A stretch of DNA of 8,857 nucleotides from Candidatus Firestoneibacteriota bacterium (GCA_016212735.1 JACRDZ010000286.1:1-8857); one strand, 5' to 3'. Shown: positions 1-7,156, counted from the stretch's first letter. Translations and numbers: made by a program. The notes: generated by a model not told the origin, from the letters alone.

Positions 1-503
1 ATGGAACATTGTGTCCTTCGTGGGATGGTAGAAATTGTAATTTGATTAATTTATATTATCCTGAAATGGAAGGTGTATGCATAATAAAAGAAGTTTCTGA
101 AAACTCAAAAAATAATTATCAACCTGGTATTTCAAAATCACAAATTGAAAATAAAGTATTTAATTTCTTAAATTCAGATGTTTTTTGTCCATGTACTGCA
201 AACTATTATGCAAATTCAAATCAAGGTAAAATATATTTGCCTCTATGGAAGCCAATTGTTCAGTGCGATCTTGCTCTTATCCCATGGTTTAATAAAATTG
301 GTATAACAAGTATAAAAGTTATACCTGCAAATATTTCTCATGAATATATTAAAAAAATTATAAAAATTTGGAGAGAAGCAGTAGATAGTTATTATCGTGA
401 CCCGGACACATGGGAAATAAAAGAAAAATGGATTGAATCCATGCAGATTTTACATAATATACCATTACGTATGGATTTATATTACCTGGGAAGAAATTTT
501 TAG
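1..503 (+). CDS. Peptidase U32-family-like protein, 3' end only
   Basis: The reading frame enters from the left edge (first full codon at base 3) and stops at 501-503, so the N-terminal part is outside the window; the TTG at 9 is not a likely start. The visible 166 residues look like the second half of a U32 (UbiU/PrtC-like) protein. There is a cysteine-rich stretch at the start (LCPSWDGRNC, then VC and FCPC), followed by a C-terminal segment CDLALIPWFNKIGITSIKV...EYIKKIIKIWREAVDSY. That segment matches the usual U32 pattern of a short helix, 'aGI.slKIEGR..s.eYv' and 'YR.alD'. The usual KIEGR is replaced by KVIPAN. U32 proteins of the UbiU/YhbU type carry a 4Fe-4S cluster and often work as heterodimers; a catalytic role here is inference. 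The next gene, 16 bases downstream, is a second U32-like protein, so the two probably form a pair. The family call is moderately sure; the substrate is unknown. Confidence 0.6.
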   Translation, partial: GTLCPSWDGRNCNLINLYYPEMEGVCIIKEVSENSKNNYQPGISKSQIENKVFNFLNSDVFCPCTANYYANSNQGKIYLPLWKPIVQCDLALIPWFNKIGITSIKVIPANISHEYIKKIIKIWREAVDSYYRDPDTWEIKEKWIESMQILHNIPLRMDLYYLGRNF

Positions 504-519
504 GGGCTGTGACGAAAAT

Positions 520-1353
520 ATGGAGAGAAATGTGGAAATTGTTGCAACAGCATATACAATTGAAGATGTGCTTTTATTAAAAGATATGCCTGTAGATGTT
601 ATCCGGTTTGGTGAACCTGACTGCTTTTATCGGGCTTTAAGGAACTGGCCTATTGAAAATATAGAAAAAGTAATAGAAATATTAAATAAAGAAAAAAAAG
701 ATTCCCATTTTCAGTTTTTGAATTCACCTGGAAGTATGAAAGAAACAGAATTTTTGATTAAAATATCCAGAAATTTCCCGGACCTTACTGTTGTTGTAGA
801 AACTTATGGATTCCTGTCTTACATAAAAAATAAAAAAGTTGCAGGAATAAATATTCCTATGTATAATAACGAAAGTCTAAAAATGTTAGGAAAGTATAAT
901 ATAAAATCTATTAGCTTATCAAAAAATGTTAAAGAGGAGGAAATAAAAACATTATCCAGTATTATTAAAAAAGAAGGATATCCCATTGTCCTTGAATATT
1001 GTTTTTATGGAAGAGATAGGCTTTTATCAAGCTGGCAGTGTTTTTTACAGCATTTAGCACCGCAAACACAGTTGTTAAATAAAGATTGTACAAATATTTG
1101 TAATAATCAAGAACTTATTTTATATGACAAAGATAATTCGGATATAAAATACTCTATTACTGGAAATACAATTGTTTCTGCAGGTTCAAATGATAGAATA
1201 AACACACTGGGACAATATATAAAAGCAGGGATAACATCTATACTTCTGGATTTTTATTATGAAAATATTAAAAGTAAGGAAATAAGTAATATTGTGCATA
1301 GAACAAAAAAGAGTCTGGAGGAGTACGAAAGTGAGAAACAAAAACAAAATTAA
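520..1353 (+). CDS. U32-family-like Fe-S protein, UbiV-like
   Basis: This is a 277-residue protein if read from ATG 520. An AGGGG stretch at 502-506 lies 13 bases upstream. GTG 532, with GGAGAG at 522-527, is an alternative start, and the longer frame reaching back into the upstream gene has no good start signal. The fold reads as a TIM-barrel-like U32 domain: VIRFGEPDC near residue 35, a middle section ending in IVLEYCFYGR at about 156-164, and a tail GQYIKAGITSILLDF at about 231-245. Cysteines sit at about C35, C161, C174, C190 and C194. The spacing C174-x15-C190-x3-C194 matches the cluster motif of U32 proteins, and C35 in a 'GExxC' context resembles the first cluster ligand of UbiV. UbiU/UbiV pairs perform O2-independent hydroxylation in ubiquinone synthesis; whether this pair does is inference, since no quinone gene is visible. 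The last 23 bases overlap the inositol-phosphate synthase gene, which suggests translational coupling. Confidence 0.62.
   Translation: MERNVEIVATAYTIEDVLLLKDMPVDVIRFGEPDCFYRALRNWPIENIEKVIEILNKEKKDSHFQFLNSPGSMKETEFLIKISRNFPDLTVVVETYGFLSYIKNKKVAGINIPMYNNESLKMLGKYNIKSISLSKNVKEEEIKTLSSIIKKEGYPIVLEYCFYGRDRLLSSWQCFLQHLAPQTQLLNKDCTNICNNQELILYDKDNSDIKYSITGNTIVSAGSNDRINTLGQYIKAGITSILLDFYYENIKSKEISNIVHRTKKSLEEYESEKQKQN
1317..1323 (+). promoter_or_regulatory. Ribosome binding site that sets the GTG start of ino1
   Basis: A full GGAGGAG lies 7 bases before GTG 1331, inside the end of the upstream U32-like gene. It decides the start against the earlier in-frame codon at 1292, which would add 13 residues that do not resemble the family N-terminus. 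Confidence 0.85.
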
Positions 1354-2434
1354 ACTGGCAATAGTAGGTATAGGAAATTGTGCAAGTTCATTAATTCAAG
1401 GGATAGAGTTTTATAAACATAAACCAAGAAAAGAATCAATTGGTTTGACCAATTATGATATTGATGGATATCTGCCAGATAATATTGAAATTGTCGCGGC
1501 ATTTGATATAGACAAGCGCAAAGTCGGTAAAGATTTAAAAGATGCGATATTCAGTTCACCGAATTGTACAAAAGTATTTTTTGACAATTTTTTGCGTTTA
1601 AAAGTAAAAGTTATGATGGGGGAAGTTCTTGATGGAGTTTCATCACATATGGTTAATTATCCGGAAGAAAGACGGTTTATTATATCATCTGAAAAACCAG
1701 TTGATATTGGAAAAGTACTTCGAAAAACAGGAGCTGAAATTTTAATAAGTTATTTACCTGTAGGTTCAGAAAAAGCTGTGCATTTTTATGCAAATAAATG
1801 CCTGGAAAATAAAATTGCTTTCATTAATAGTATGCCTGTGTTTATTGCTTCTAATCCTGTCTGGGCACGTAAATTTGAGGAACGAGGTATCCCTATAATA
1901 GGAGATGATATAAAATCTCAGCTTGGTGCAACTGTTATTCATCGCACTTTAACAAGACTTTTTGAAGACCGCGGTATAAAAGTTGACAGAATGTATCAGC
2001 TTAATGTTGGCGGAAATACCGATTTTTTAAATATGCTGAACAGGGAACGGCTTGGTACAAAGAAAATTTCTAAAACTAAGTCAGTACAATCTCAGATGGA
2101 AATTCCACTTGACAGCGACAATATTCATATAGGGCCTAGTGATTATGTCCCATGGTTATATGATAATAAAATTTGTTTTATAAGAATTGAAGGACGGGGT
2201 TTTGGAGATATTCCCATTAATGTTGAATTGAGGCTTTCAGTAGAAGATTCTCCAAATAGTGCAGGTATTGCAATAGATGCAATACGATGCTGTAAATTAG
2301 CTCTGGACAGAAAAATATCCGGACCTTTAATTTCAATTTCATCTTATGCAATGAAACATCCGCCGGTTCAATATACTGATACAGAAGCAAAAGCCAGATT
2401 AGCGGATTTTATTAACAGGAAAATAGAACGCTAA
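1331..2434 (+). CDS. ino1: myo-Inositol-1-phosphate synthase (EC 5.5.1.4)
   Basis: This 367-residue enzyme converts D-glucose 6-phosphate to 1L-myo-inositol 1-phosphate in the cytoplasm with bound NAD+, the committed step to inositol lipids or inositol-based solutes. The N-terminus carries the Rossmann NAD site (AIVGIGNCASSLIQG, about residues 10-24) and VAAFDIDKRKVGKDL (about 55-69). Further family blocks are ISYLPVGSEKA (139-149), FINSMPVFIASNP (164-176), GDDIKSQLGAT (191-201), QLNVGGNTDFLNM (223-235), the lysine-rich GTKKISKT (242-249), HIGPSDYVPWL (266-276) and EDSPNSAGIAIDA (305-317). These match the short bacterial/actinobacterial form rather than the ~500-residue eukaryotic enzyme. The region 85-120 is poorly conserved. 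The GTG start is supported by a strong Shine-Dalgarno. The gene overlaps the U32-like gene upstream by 23 bases and, convergently, the 3' end of a glycosyltransferase gene by 36 bases. What consumes the inositol phosphate is not visible; no phosphatase or CDP-alcohol transferase lies in the window. Confidence 0.95.
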   Translation: MRNKNKIKLAIVGIGNCASSLIQGIEFYKHKPRKESIGLTNYDIDGYLPDNIEIVAAFDIDKRKVGKDLKDAIFSSPNCTKVFFDNFLRLKVKVMMGEVLDGVSSHMVNYPEERRFIISSEKPVDIGKVLRKTGAEILISYLPVGSEKAVHFYANKCLENKIAFINSMPVFIASNPVWARKFEERGIPIIGDDIKSQLGATVIHRTLTRLFEDRGIKVDRMYQLNVGGNTDFLNMLNRERLGTKKISKTKSVQSQMEIPLDSDNIHIGPSDYVPWLYDNKICFIRIEGRGFGDIPINVELRLSVEDSPNSAGIAIDAIRCCKLALDRKISGPLISISSYAMKHPPVQYTDTEAKARLADFINRKIER

Positions 2435-3727
2435 TTGATATATTTCTTTTAATCCTAAGCCAGCAAGTATCCACAATATAGGTGTTAAAGGTGCACGTTG
2501 TCCTGCATCGCCAAAAAAGACCAGCGCACCTGTAATACTGTGAGATATTAATATATAAAGAACAATATATTTCCTCCATTCTTTAATAGAGAAGTATATC
2601 CCTGCTGCTGCAAATAAAAGTAAAGGATAATAGAATATTTTTCCTATATTCCGCCATGTTTCATCTGGACGCGGCAATGTAGTAAGAGGATGCCAGTATT
2701 GAAAAAAAGTAACGATTTTTTTGCCTGCTAAAACCAGATAATCACGAGGGTGTGTTTTTATCCATTTCCATCCCATACGCCAGTAACGTAAATCACGTTC
2801 ATTGGCAGAGAGCCCTTTTGCACGGCCAAATTGGAGATTAAGCCATGGGGATCCTGCCTGCTGTGCCCAGTCTATCCAGTCTTTTGCATTACCCCATCCT
2901 GGTTCATCAAAACTGAAATAAAATCTTGCTGATCCGCTCCATGGTACCCATACACCCTGTGCTCTGGGATTATTCCCTCCCCAGAATCTTAATCCACCTA
3001 CAGTACTAATAGGTATAAATTCATGAAAAACAACATAATTTCTTAACGTCCATACAGAAATTGTCAGTGTTAATGTTATAAAGATAATAAGTATAGTTTT
3101 AGTAAAAGTTTTCCAGCTTTTATAATAAACAATAATAGCCCATAAAAATATGAATGGGTAGAAAAACGGGGAAGAATATGAAATTGTCAGACAGGCTAAA
3201 CCCAGAAATAATCCGACCAAACTTGCATGAATAAGAGAAAATTTATGCTGTATTTTAGTAAGGTAATATACGGCTATTACTTCAAAAGTAATATAGAGTG
3301 AAAGAGAAAGATACCATGATGAGACCTGTATAAGAAAAGGATCAAGTGCAATCAATAAACTCGCAATTCTGCCTGTATTTTCATCTTTAATTTCTTTTCC
3401 TATTAAATAAGTGAAAATACAGATTGCTCCTCCAAGAAATGCCTGAATGATTTTAATTGAACCGTAATTGTGCCCAAACACAAAATAAAGCAAAGCAATA
3501 AGATACATATACATTGGCGGTTTTTCTGTTGCTGGATCCCCGGGATTTACAACAAAACCATAACCTCTGGCAACATTTAATGCAACTTTATCATAGAATA
3601 CCCCATCTACACCTGGATGTGTTTGTATTCCTTCAATCAGAAATACATATAGCAATTTAAGCAAAACAGCAAGAATAAAGACTGTTATTAAGAATTTTTT
3701 TTCATCTAGTTTTATATTTTTCAGCAT
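2399..3727 (-). CDS. GT39/ArnT-like membrane glycosyltransferase (divergent downstream paralogue)
   Basis: This is a 442-residue polytopic membrane protein of the GT-C fold. It starts at ATG 3727 behind an AGGAGT at 3739-3744, and its start overlaps the end of the upstream paralogue by 26 bases. Such enzymes transfer a sugar from a polyprenyl-phosphate donor on the outer face of the inner membrane. A first membrane helix (about 12-32) is followed by the outer loop HPGVDGVFYDKVALNVARGYGF, with Asp41 as the likely family acidic residue. Then come EKPPMYMYLIALLY (68-81), LRNYVVF (228-234), FWGGNNP (248-254) and, near the C-terminus, FFGDAGQRAPLTPI (404-417). Compared with the paralogue it lacks the Glu in the 'LTEN' motif (here LSLS, Leu142) and the Arg in 'SLTR' (here LTI, Ile182). 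That could mean altered specificity or loss of catalysis. Acceptor and donor are unknown. The stop codon at 2399-2401 lies inside the end of ino1 on the other strand. Confidence 0.82.
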   Translation of the reverse strand: MLKNIKLDEKKFLITVFILAVLLKLLYVFLIEGIQTHPGVDGVFYDKVALNVARGYGFVVNPGDPATEKPPMYMYLIALLYFVFGHNYGSIKIIQAFLGGAICIFTYLIGKEIKDENTGRIASLLIALDPFLIQVSSWYLSLSLYITFEVIAVYYLTKIQHKFSLIHASLVGLFLGLACLTISYSSPFFYPFIFLWAIIVYYKSWKTFTKTILIIFITLTLTISVWTLRNYVVFHEFIPISTVGGLRFWGGNNPRAQGVWVPWSGSARFYFSFDEPGWGNAKDWIDWAQQAGSPWLNLQFGRAKGLSANERDLRYWRMGWKWIKTHPRDYLVLAGKKIVTFFQYWHPLTTLPRPDETWRNIGKIFYYPLLLFAAAGIYFSIKEWRKYIVLYILISHSITGALVFFGDAGQRAPLTPILWILAGLGLKEIYQLAFYFPVNKIR

Positions 3728-5003
3728 GAATTTTTTTTACTCCTGTTATTCCTAATCCAGCTAATATTGTTATTATCGGTACAACCGGCATACGCTGACG
3801 CGCATCTCCAAAAAAAATCAAAGCAGATACTGTAAAATTTCCAATTAAAAGATATAAGATTAAATAATTTTTCCATGTTGAAAAAGAAAACAATAAACCT
3901 GCAATTGCAGAGACTAGCATAAGATAATAATAAATTTCAGCAGAAAGGAATAATCCTGGTTCTATATCCGGCAGACTGGCATGCGGGCTCCAGAATTTCC
4001 ATAAATAATAAATTTTCCCGGGCAGTAATTTAAAAAAATCTATTGGATGATTTGTTATCCATTCGATTCCTTTTTTGTAATATTTATCACTTACTTCTTT
4101 TTCTGATGCGCCTTCATCTGTACTTAGAAATACATTCAGCCATGATGATCCGTTCCATTGCCGCCAGTCTTTACCCTGAATTCCATGAGGATGGTCATTA
4201 CTTTCAAACAATCTGGGAGAACCTGTCATTAGAACAGTATCGCCAATAGCATAGGGATTATTCCCTCCCCAGAACATTTTTCCACTACCGGTTTCTGTTA
4301 AAACAAAGTCTCCTAATTTTACATAATTACGTATTCCCCAGGTTGAAACGAATATGAACATTATTGCTATTATTATAAAAAAATCTCTTAGAATTTTTTT
4401 AATATCCGGATAATTTATAAAAAAGCTCCAGATAAAGATAAAAACAGTAAGAAGTAATGAAATTGCACGTGTAAGTGAAGACATCCCTAAGAACATTCCT
4501 GCCATAATCAAATAATTTTGATTTTTATTCTCTTTTTGATATTTTACCATAAAATAAAAGAAATATATAATAAGCGGTATAAAAAGATTTTCAGTTAAAA
4601 ACCAACCTGAGATATAAATTGTTAGAGGATCACACGCAAAAATAATTCCGGAAATTATACCTTCTTTTTCACCGGAGATTGTTTTTGCTGTTAGATAAAC
4701 ACCTAAAGCGCTCAAACCACCGAGAATTATCTGAAATATTCGCGCGATAACTATACTGTGTCCGAAAATAATATATATTCCAGCAAGGAAAAGCGAAAAA
4801 AAGGGCAGTTTACGTGCTGTTGGTTTTGATGGAACTAATCCATATCCACCACCATTTGAAAAATTAACAGCTACTTTTTCCAGCCAGAAATCATGGTCAT
4901 TTGGGGGAGTATTTATACCAAGTGAGAAATATATATAGCTGAATCGCAATATAACAGCTAATAAAAAAATTAAAAGAGCGGTCTTTTTTAACCTTTGAAA
5001 CAT
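3702..5003 (-). CDS. GT39/ArnT-like membrane glycosyltransferase
   Basis: This is a 433-residue, multi-spanning GT-C-type glycosyltransferase and the first gene of a two-gene minus-strand operon. ATG 5003 is preceded by AAGGAT (5015-5019 on this strand). The first helix (about 7-29) leads into the outer loop TPPNDHDFWLEKVAVNFSNGGGYGL, which carries the acidic pair Asp36/Asp38 expected near the active site. Family landmarks are RKLPFFSLFLAGIY (64-77), GWFLTENLF with Glu138, SLTRA with Arg179, WGIRNYV (222-228), FWGGNNP (244-250) and FFGDARQRMPVVPI (397-410). The family uses polyprenyl-phosphate sugar donors; the acceptor could be a lipid, glycan or protein and cannot be told from sequence. It is a clear paralogue of the next gene: 21 identical bases at 4254-4274 and 2966-2986 encode the shared FWGGNNP region. 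This copy keeps the canonical residues, so it is the more likely active enzyme. Confidence 0.85.
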   Translation of the reverse strand: MFQRLKKTALLIFLLAVILRFSYIYFSLGINTPPNDHDFWLEKVAVNFSNGGGYGLVPSKPTARKLPFFSLFLAGIYIIFGHSIVIARIFQIILGGLSALGVYLTAKTISGEKEGIISGIIFACDPLTIYISGWFLTENLFIPLIIYFFYFMVKYQKENKNQNYLIMAGMFLGMSSLTRAISLLLTVFIFIWSFFINYPDIKKILRDFFIIIAIMFIFVSTWGIRNYVKLGDFVLTETGSGKMFWGGNNPYAIGDTVLMTGSPRLFESNDHPHGIQGKDWRQWNGSSWLNVFLSTDEGASEKEVSDKYYKKGIEWITNHPIDFFKLLPGKIYYLWKFWSPHASLPDIEPGLFLSAEIYYYLMLVSAIAGLLFSFSTWKNYLILYLLIGNFTVSALIFFGDARQRMPVVPIITILAGLGITGVKKIHAEKYKTR

Positions 5004-5027
5004 ATCTATACATATCCTTATATACTC

Positions 5028-5040
5028 AAGTTGACAACTT
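5028..5040. promoter_or_regulatory. Perfect inverted repeat, candidate operator
   Basis: AAGTTG-A-CAACTT is a perfect 6-base inverted repeat with a single-base centre. It lies just downstream of the predicted minus-strand -10 box (5045-5050), where transcription of the glycosyltransferase pair would begin, and upstream of the plus-strand promoter. The position suits a repressor site. The regulator is unknown and the function is inferred. Confidence 0.45.
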
Positions 5041-5044
5041 AGAT

Positions 5045-5073
5045 ATTATACACCTGATTTAATTCCTTGACTA
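5045..5073 (-). promoter_or_regulatory. Predicted sigma70-type promoter for the glycosyltransferase pair
   Basis: On the minus strand TATAAT (plus coordinates 5045-5050) is a perfect -10 box. A -35-like TAGTCA (5068-5073, 4 of 6 matches to TTGACA) stands 17 bases upstream. Its -35 overlaps the -35 of the divergent promoter, so the two may compete. Transcription would start near 5038-5040, inside the inverted repeat. Confidence 0.5.
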
Positions 5074-5095
5074 TTATTTTCATTTACTTTATTAA
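5067..5095 (+). promoter_or_regulatory. Predicted sigma70-type promoter for the Na/Pi cotransporter
   Basis: TTGACT (5067-5072, 5 of 6 matches) and TATTAA (5090-5095, 4 of 6) are spaced by 17 bases, which leaves a leader of roughly 65 bases before ATG 5170. No Pho-box-like direct repeats were recognised by eye in this gap. Confidence 0.4.
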
Positions 5096-5169
5096 CCAAT
5101 CACGGCATTTATTATTAAAATATGTTAGTATTAATTTAGAAGATAAGAGTTATATCAAGGTAATAATTT

Positions 5170-6888
5170 ATGAAAAAAACGTGGAAAATATTAATATATA
5201 TATTATTTCTGCTATTTCCTGTTTATATACAAGCAAGAGACCTGGAAGCTACAATTGAAGAAAGTATATTTTTCTTAATAGAAATAATCGGCGGACTTGC
5301 GATTTTCCTGTATGGAATAAAATCCATTGACGACGGATTAAAAAAACTATTTGAAAACAAATTGAGAAAAATAATATCTTTTGTTACACGAAATAAATGG
5401 TTATCTGTTTTTGTAGGGATTGCAGTCACTTTTATACTTCAGAGTGGTTCAGCAACAGTATATATGCTGGTTGGTTTTGCCAATGCGTCTCTTCTTACAT
5501 TACATCAGGCATTAGGTCTTGTACTTGGTGCAGGAATTGGGAATACTCTTTTTGTACAGATTTTTTCATTTAACATACTTAAATATTCCGCTTTTATTTT
5601 AACTTTAGGTTTTTTTATTCTTTTTCTTTCACGCAATAAAAGAAGTGTTTATTTTGGTCAGATTATTTTTGGGCTTGGATTGGCTTTTTTCGGGATGAAA
5701 GTTATTTCTCAAAATACAGGATTTCTTGGAAATTTTACTCAATTTGAAGAAATACTAAAGCTTTTTATACACAAACCTTTTTATGGTATTGTTATTGCTG
5801 CAATATTTACAACATTATTACACTCAAGTACAGCAATAATTGGAATTTTTATAGCATTATCATTTGAAAATCCCTCTATTAACCTTTTTAAGGCAGCAAT
5901 CCCTATTGTAATTGGGGCAAACATTGGATCAAGTCTGGTTGTTTTCATGTACGGTGTTCAAAAATACAAGCCGGAAGGACGCAGAGTTGCAGTTGCAAAT
6001 GTTTTAATAAAAATAGCAGGAGCATGCTTGTTTTTCCCTTTTATTAATCAATGGGCGCTTTTTATTAATATGATAGAGCCAAATGTTGCACGCAGTATTG
6101 CGAATTTCCATACTTTTTTTAATATTTCTTTAACAGTATTAATTCTACCTTTTACACATATAATAGAAAATTTATCAAATAAATTCATCCCGGATATAAT
6201 AGAACCTTATGCTGAAGAAAAACCCCTTTATTTAAATGAAAGCGTTTTAGAAACACCAGATCTTGCTATAGGTCAGGCATTTAGAGAAACTTTACGAATG
6301 GCAGGATATACGCAAAAAATGCTTCATGATTCTCAAGTTGTGTTTGATACTGATAATGAAGATATGATGGAACAGATTATAAAAAAAGATGATATAATAG
6401 ACAATCTGCAAAAGGATATTATTAACTACCTGACACAAATTTCTGCTAAAACATTATCAGATGAACAGGCAAATCAGGAAGTAAGTCTTGTTTCAATTGT
6501 AAATGGATTGGAAAACATAGGTGATATTGTTGTTAAAAATTTAATGTCTATAGCCAGTAAAAAAATTAAGGGTGGATTGCGTTTTTCAACAGATGGCGCA
6601 AAAGAACTCAGAGAAATACATACAAAAGTCATTAATTTTCTTGAATCTTTAATAGATGCAATTGCAACTGATAATAAAAAACTTGCTGAAGAAATTATAA
6701 AACATAAAACAGATGTAGTCTTTATGGATAATAATTTCAGAATGGATCATTTTAGACGTTTGCAAGAAGGATTAAAGGAATCTATTGAAACAAGTTCAAT
6801 ACATCTTGATTATTTGAGCAATATGGTAAGCATAAATAATATCATTGTAAACATCGCATATACTCTTGCCAAAAACGGTAAACAATAA
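5170..6888 (+). CDS. Na+/phosphate cotransporter family protein with PhoU-like C-terminal domain
   Basis: This 572-residue inner-membrane protein resembles bacterial NptA/YjbB-type Na/Pi symporters. ATG 5170 has AAGGT at 5157-5161 eight bases upstream. The first 22 residues are a hydrophobic signal-like helix (ILIYILFLLFPVYIQA). The transport domain (about 35-335) has the two inverted repeats of the family. Repeat one carries QSGSATVYMLVGFANA (91-106) and GAGIGNT (120-126); repeat two carries HSSTAIIGIFIALS (218-231) and GANIGSS (249-255). The usual QSSSA glutamine is kept in repeat one (Gln91) but replaced by His218 in repeat two. Residues about 365-565 are helical and acidic/basic-rich, as in PhoU domains, and lie in the cytoplasm. 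The protein probably moves phosphate with sodium, with the PhoU part tuning activity; direction (uptake or export) is not decided by sequence. It stands alone, divergent from the glycosyltransferases, with a tRNA 60 bases downstream. No strong terminator follows. Confidence 0.9.
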   Translation: MKKTWKILIYILFLLFPVYIQARDLEATIEESIFFLIEIIGGLAIFLYGIKSIDDGLKKLFENKLRKIISFVTRNKWLSVFVGIAVTFILQSGSATVYMLVGFANASLLTLHQALGLVLGAGIGNTLFVQIFSFNILKYSAFILTLGFFILFLSRNKRSVYFGQIIFGLGLAFFGMKVISQNTGFLGNFTQFEEILKLFIHKPFYGIVIAAIFTTLLHSSTAIIGIFIALSFENPSINLFKAAIPIVIGANIGSSLVVFMYGVQKYKPEGRRVAVANVLIKIAGACLFFPFINQWALFINMIEPNVARSIANFHTFFNISLTVLILPFTHIIENLSNKFIPDIIEPYAEEKPLYLNESVLETPDLAIGQAFRETLRMAGYTQKMLHDSQVVFDTDNEDMMEQIIKKDDIIDNLQKDIINYLTQISAKTLSDEQANQEVSLVSIVNGLENIGDIVVKNLMSIASKKIKGGLRFSTDGAKELREIHTKVINFLESLIDAIATDNKKLAEEIIKHKTDVVFMDNNFRMDHFRRLQEGLKESIETSSIHLDYLSNMVSINNIIVNIAYTLAKNGKQ

Positions 6889-6913
6889 ATTTCTATTGAA
6901 AAATCAATCAAAA

Positions 6914-6919
6914 TATAGT
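6914..6919 (+). promoter_or_regulatory. Possible -10 box for the tRNA gene
   Basis: TATAGT matches the -10 consensus at 5 of 6 positions and would start transcription about 23 bases before the mature tRNA. No good -35 is spaced correctly (TTGAAA at 6896-6901 is only 12 bases away), so this is weak. Confidence 0.25.
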
Positions 6920-6933
6920 ACAACCTTAAAAAT

Positions 6934-6947
6934 AAATCATAATTTTA
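6934..6947 (+). repeat. Left copy of 14-base direct repeat flanking the tRNA
   Basis: AAATCATAATTTTA ends one base before the first base of the tRNA (6949) and recurs exactly at 7023-7036. The copies are 89 bases apart, which is one tRNA plus spacer. After one extra base both copies continue as TG. Confidence 0.8.
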
Positions 6948-6948
6948 T

Positions 6949-7023
6949 GGCGCTATCGTCTAACGGTTAGGACGAATGGTTCTCAGCCATTAAATCGGGG
7001 TACGATCCCCCGTAGCGATACCA
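6949..7023 (+). tRNA. tRNA-Glu (anticodon CUC), structurally irregular
   Basis: The cloverleaf folds as follows: acceptor GGCGCTA (6949-6955), D arm GTC-TAACGGTTAG-GAC (6958-6973), anticodon stem AATGG/CCATT with loop TTCTCAG (anticodon CTC at 6982-6984), 4-base variable loop AAAT, T stem CGGGG/CCCCG, 3' acceptor TAGCGAT, discriminator A and an encoded CCA (7021-7023). Elements known to mark tRNA-Glu in E. coli are present: U11-A24, U13-G22 with A46, no base 47, and A37. Three things are odd. Pair 1-72 is G-U, pair 2-71 is a G x A mismatch where U2-A71 would be expected, and the T loop reads TACGATC, so the near-universal U55 is A. It may be a diverged second glutamate tRNA reading GAG, or one losing function. 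Flanking 14-base direct repeats are described separately. Confidence 0.85.
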
Positions 7024-7036
7024 AATCATAATTTTA
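7023..7036 (+). repeat. Right copy of 14-base direct repeat flanking the tRNA
   Basis: This is identical to 6934-6947 and begins with the final A of the tRNA's CCA end. The rest of the gap to the next gene (7037-7186) is very A+T-rich and holds no gene that I can see. Confidence 0.8.
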
Positions 7037-7156
7037 ATGAATAAGAAGATAATTTATATTATAATTTTTATATTAAATTACTTTATTTTGTAACTACTTA
7101 TTAATTACCTTCACTTTTATATCTAATAATTTGTTTTGCTATATATCCAATTTATG

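Noticed and set aside
1..45. Short ATG-start frame at the left edge (15 codons including stop)
   Set aside because: It ends at 43-45 and is in a different frame from the U32-like gene that covers the region; the ATG is coincidental.
4043..4249. Plus-strand open frame of 68 codons inside the glycosyltransferase gene
   Set aside because: It lies wholly within a well-supported minus-strand gene and has no family resemblance or ribosome site; it is a shadow frame.
5067..5258. Small plus-strand frame upstream of and overlapping the Na/Pi cotransporter start
   Set aside because: It covers the promoter and leader and overlaps the start of the transporter out of frame, with no ribosome site or recognisable protein.
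6895..6908. ATTGA-AAAA-TCAAT hairpin after the Na/Pi cotransporter gene
   Set aside because: The stem is only 5 bases, A+T-rich, and is followed by CAAAATA rather than a T run, so it is not a credible terminator.
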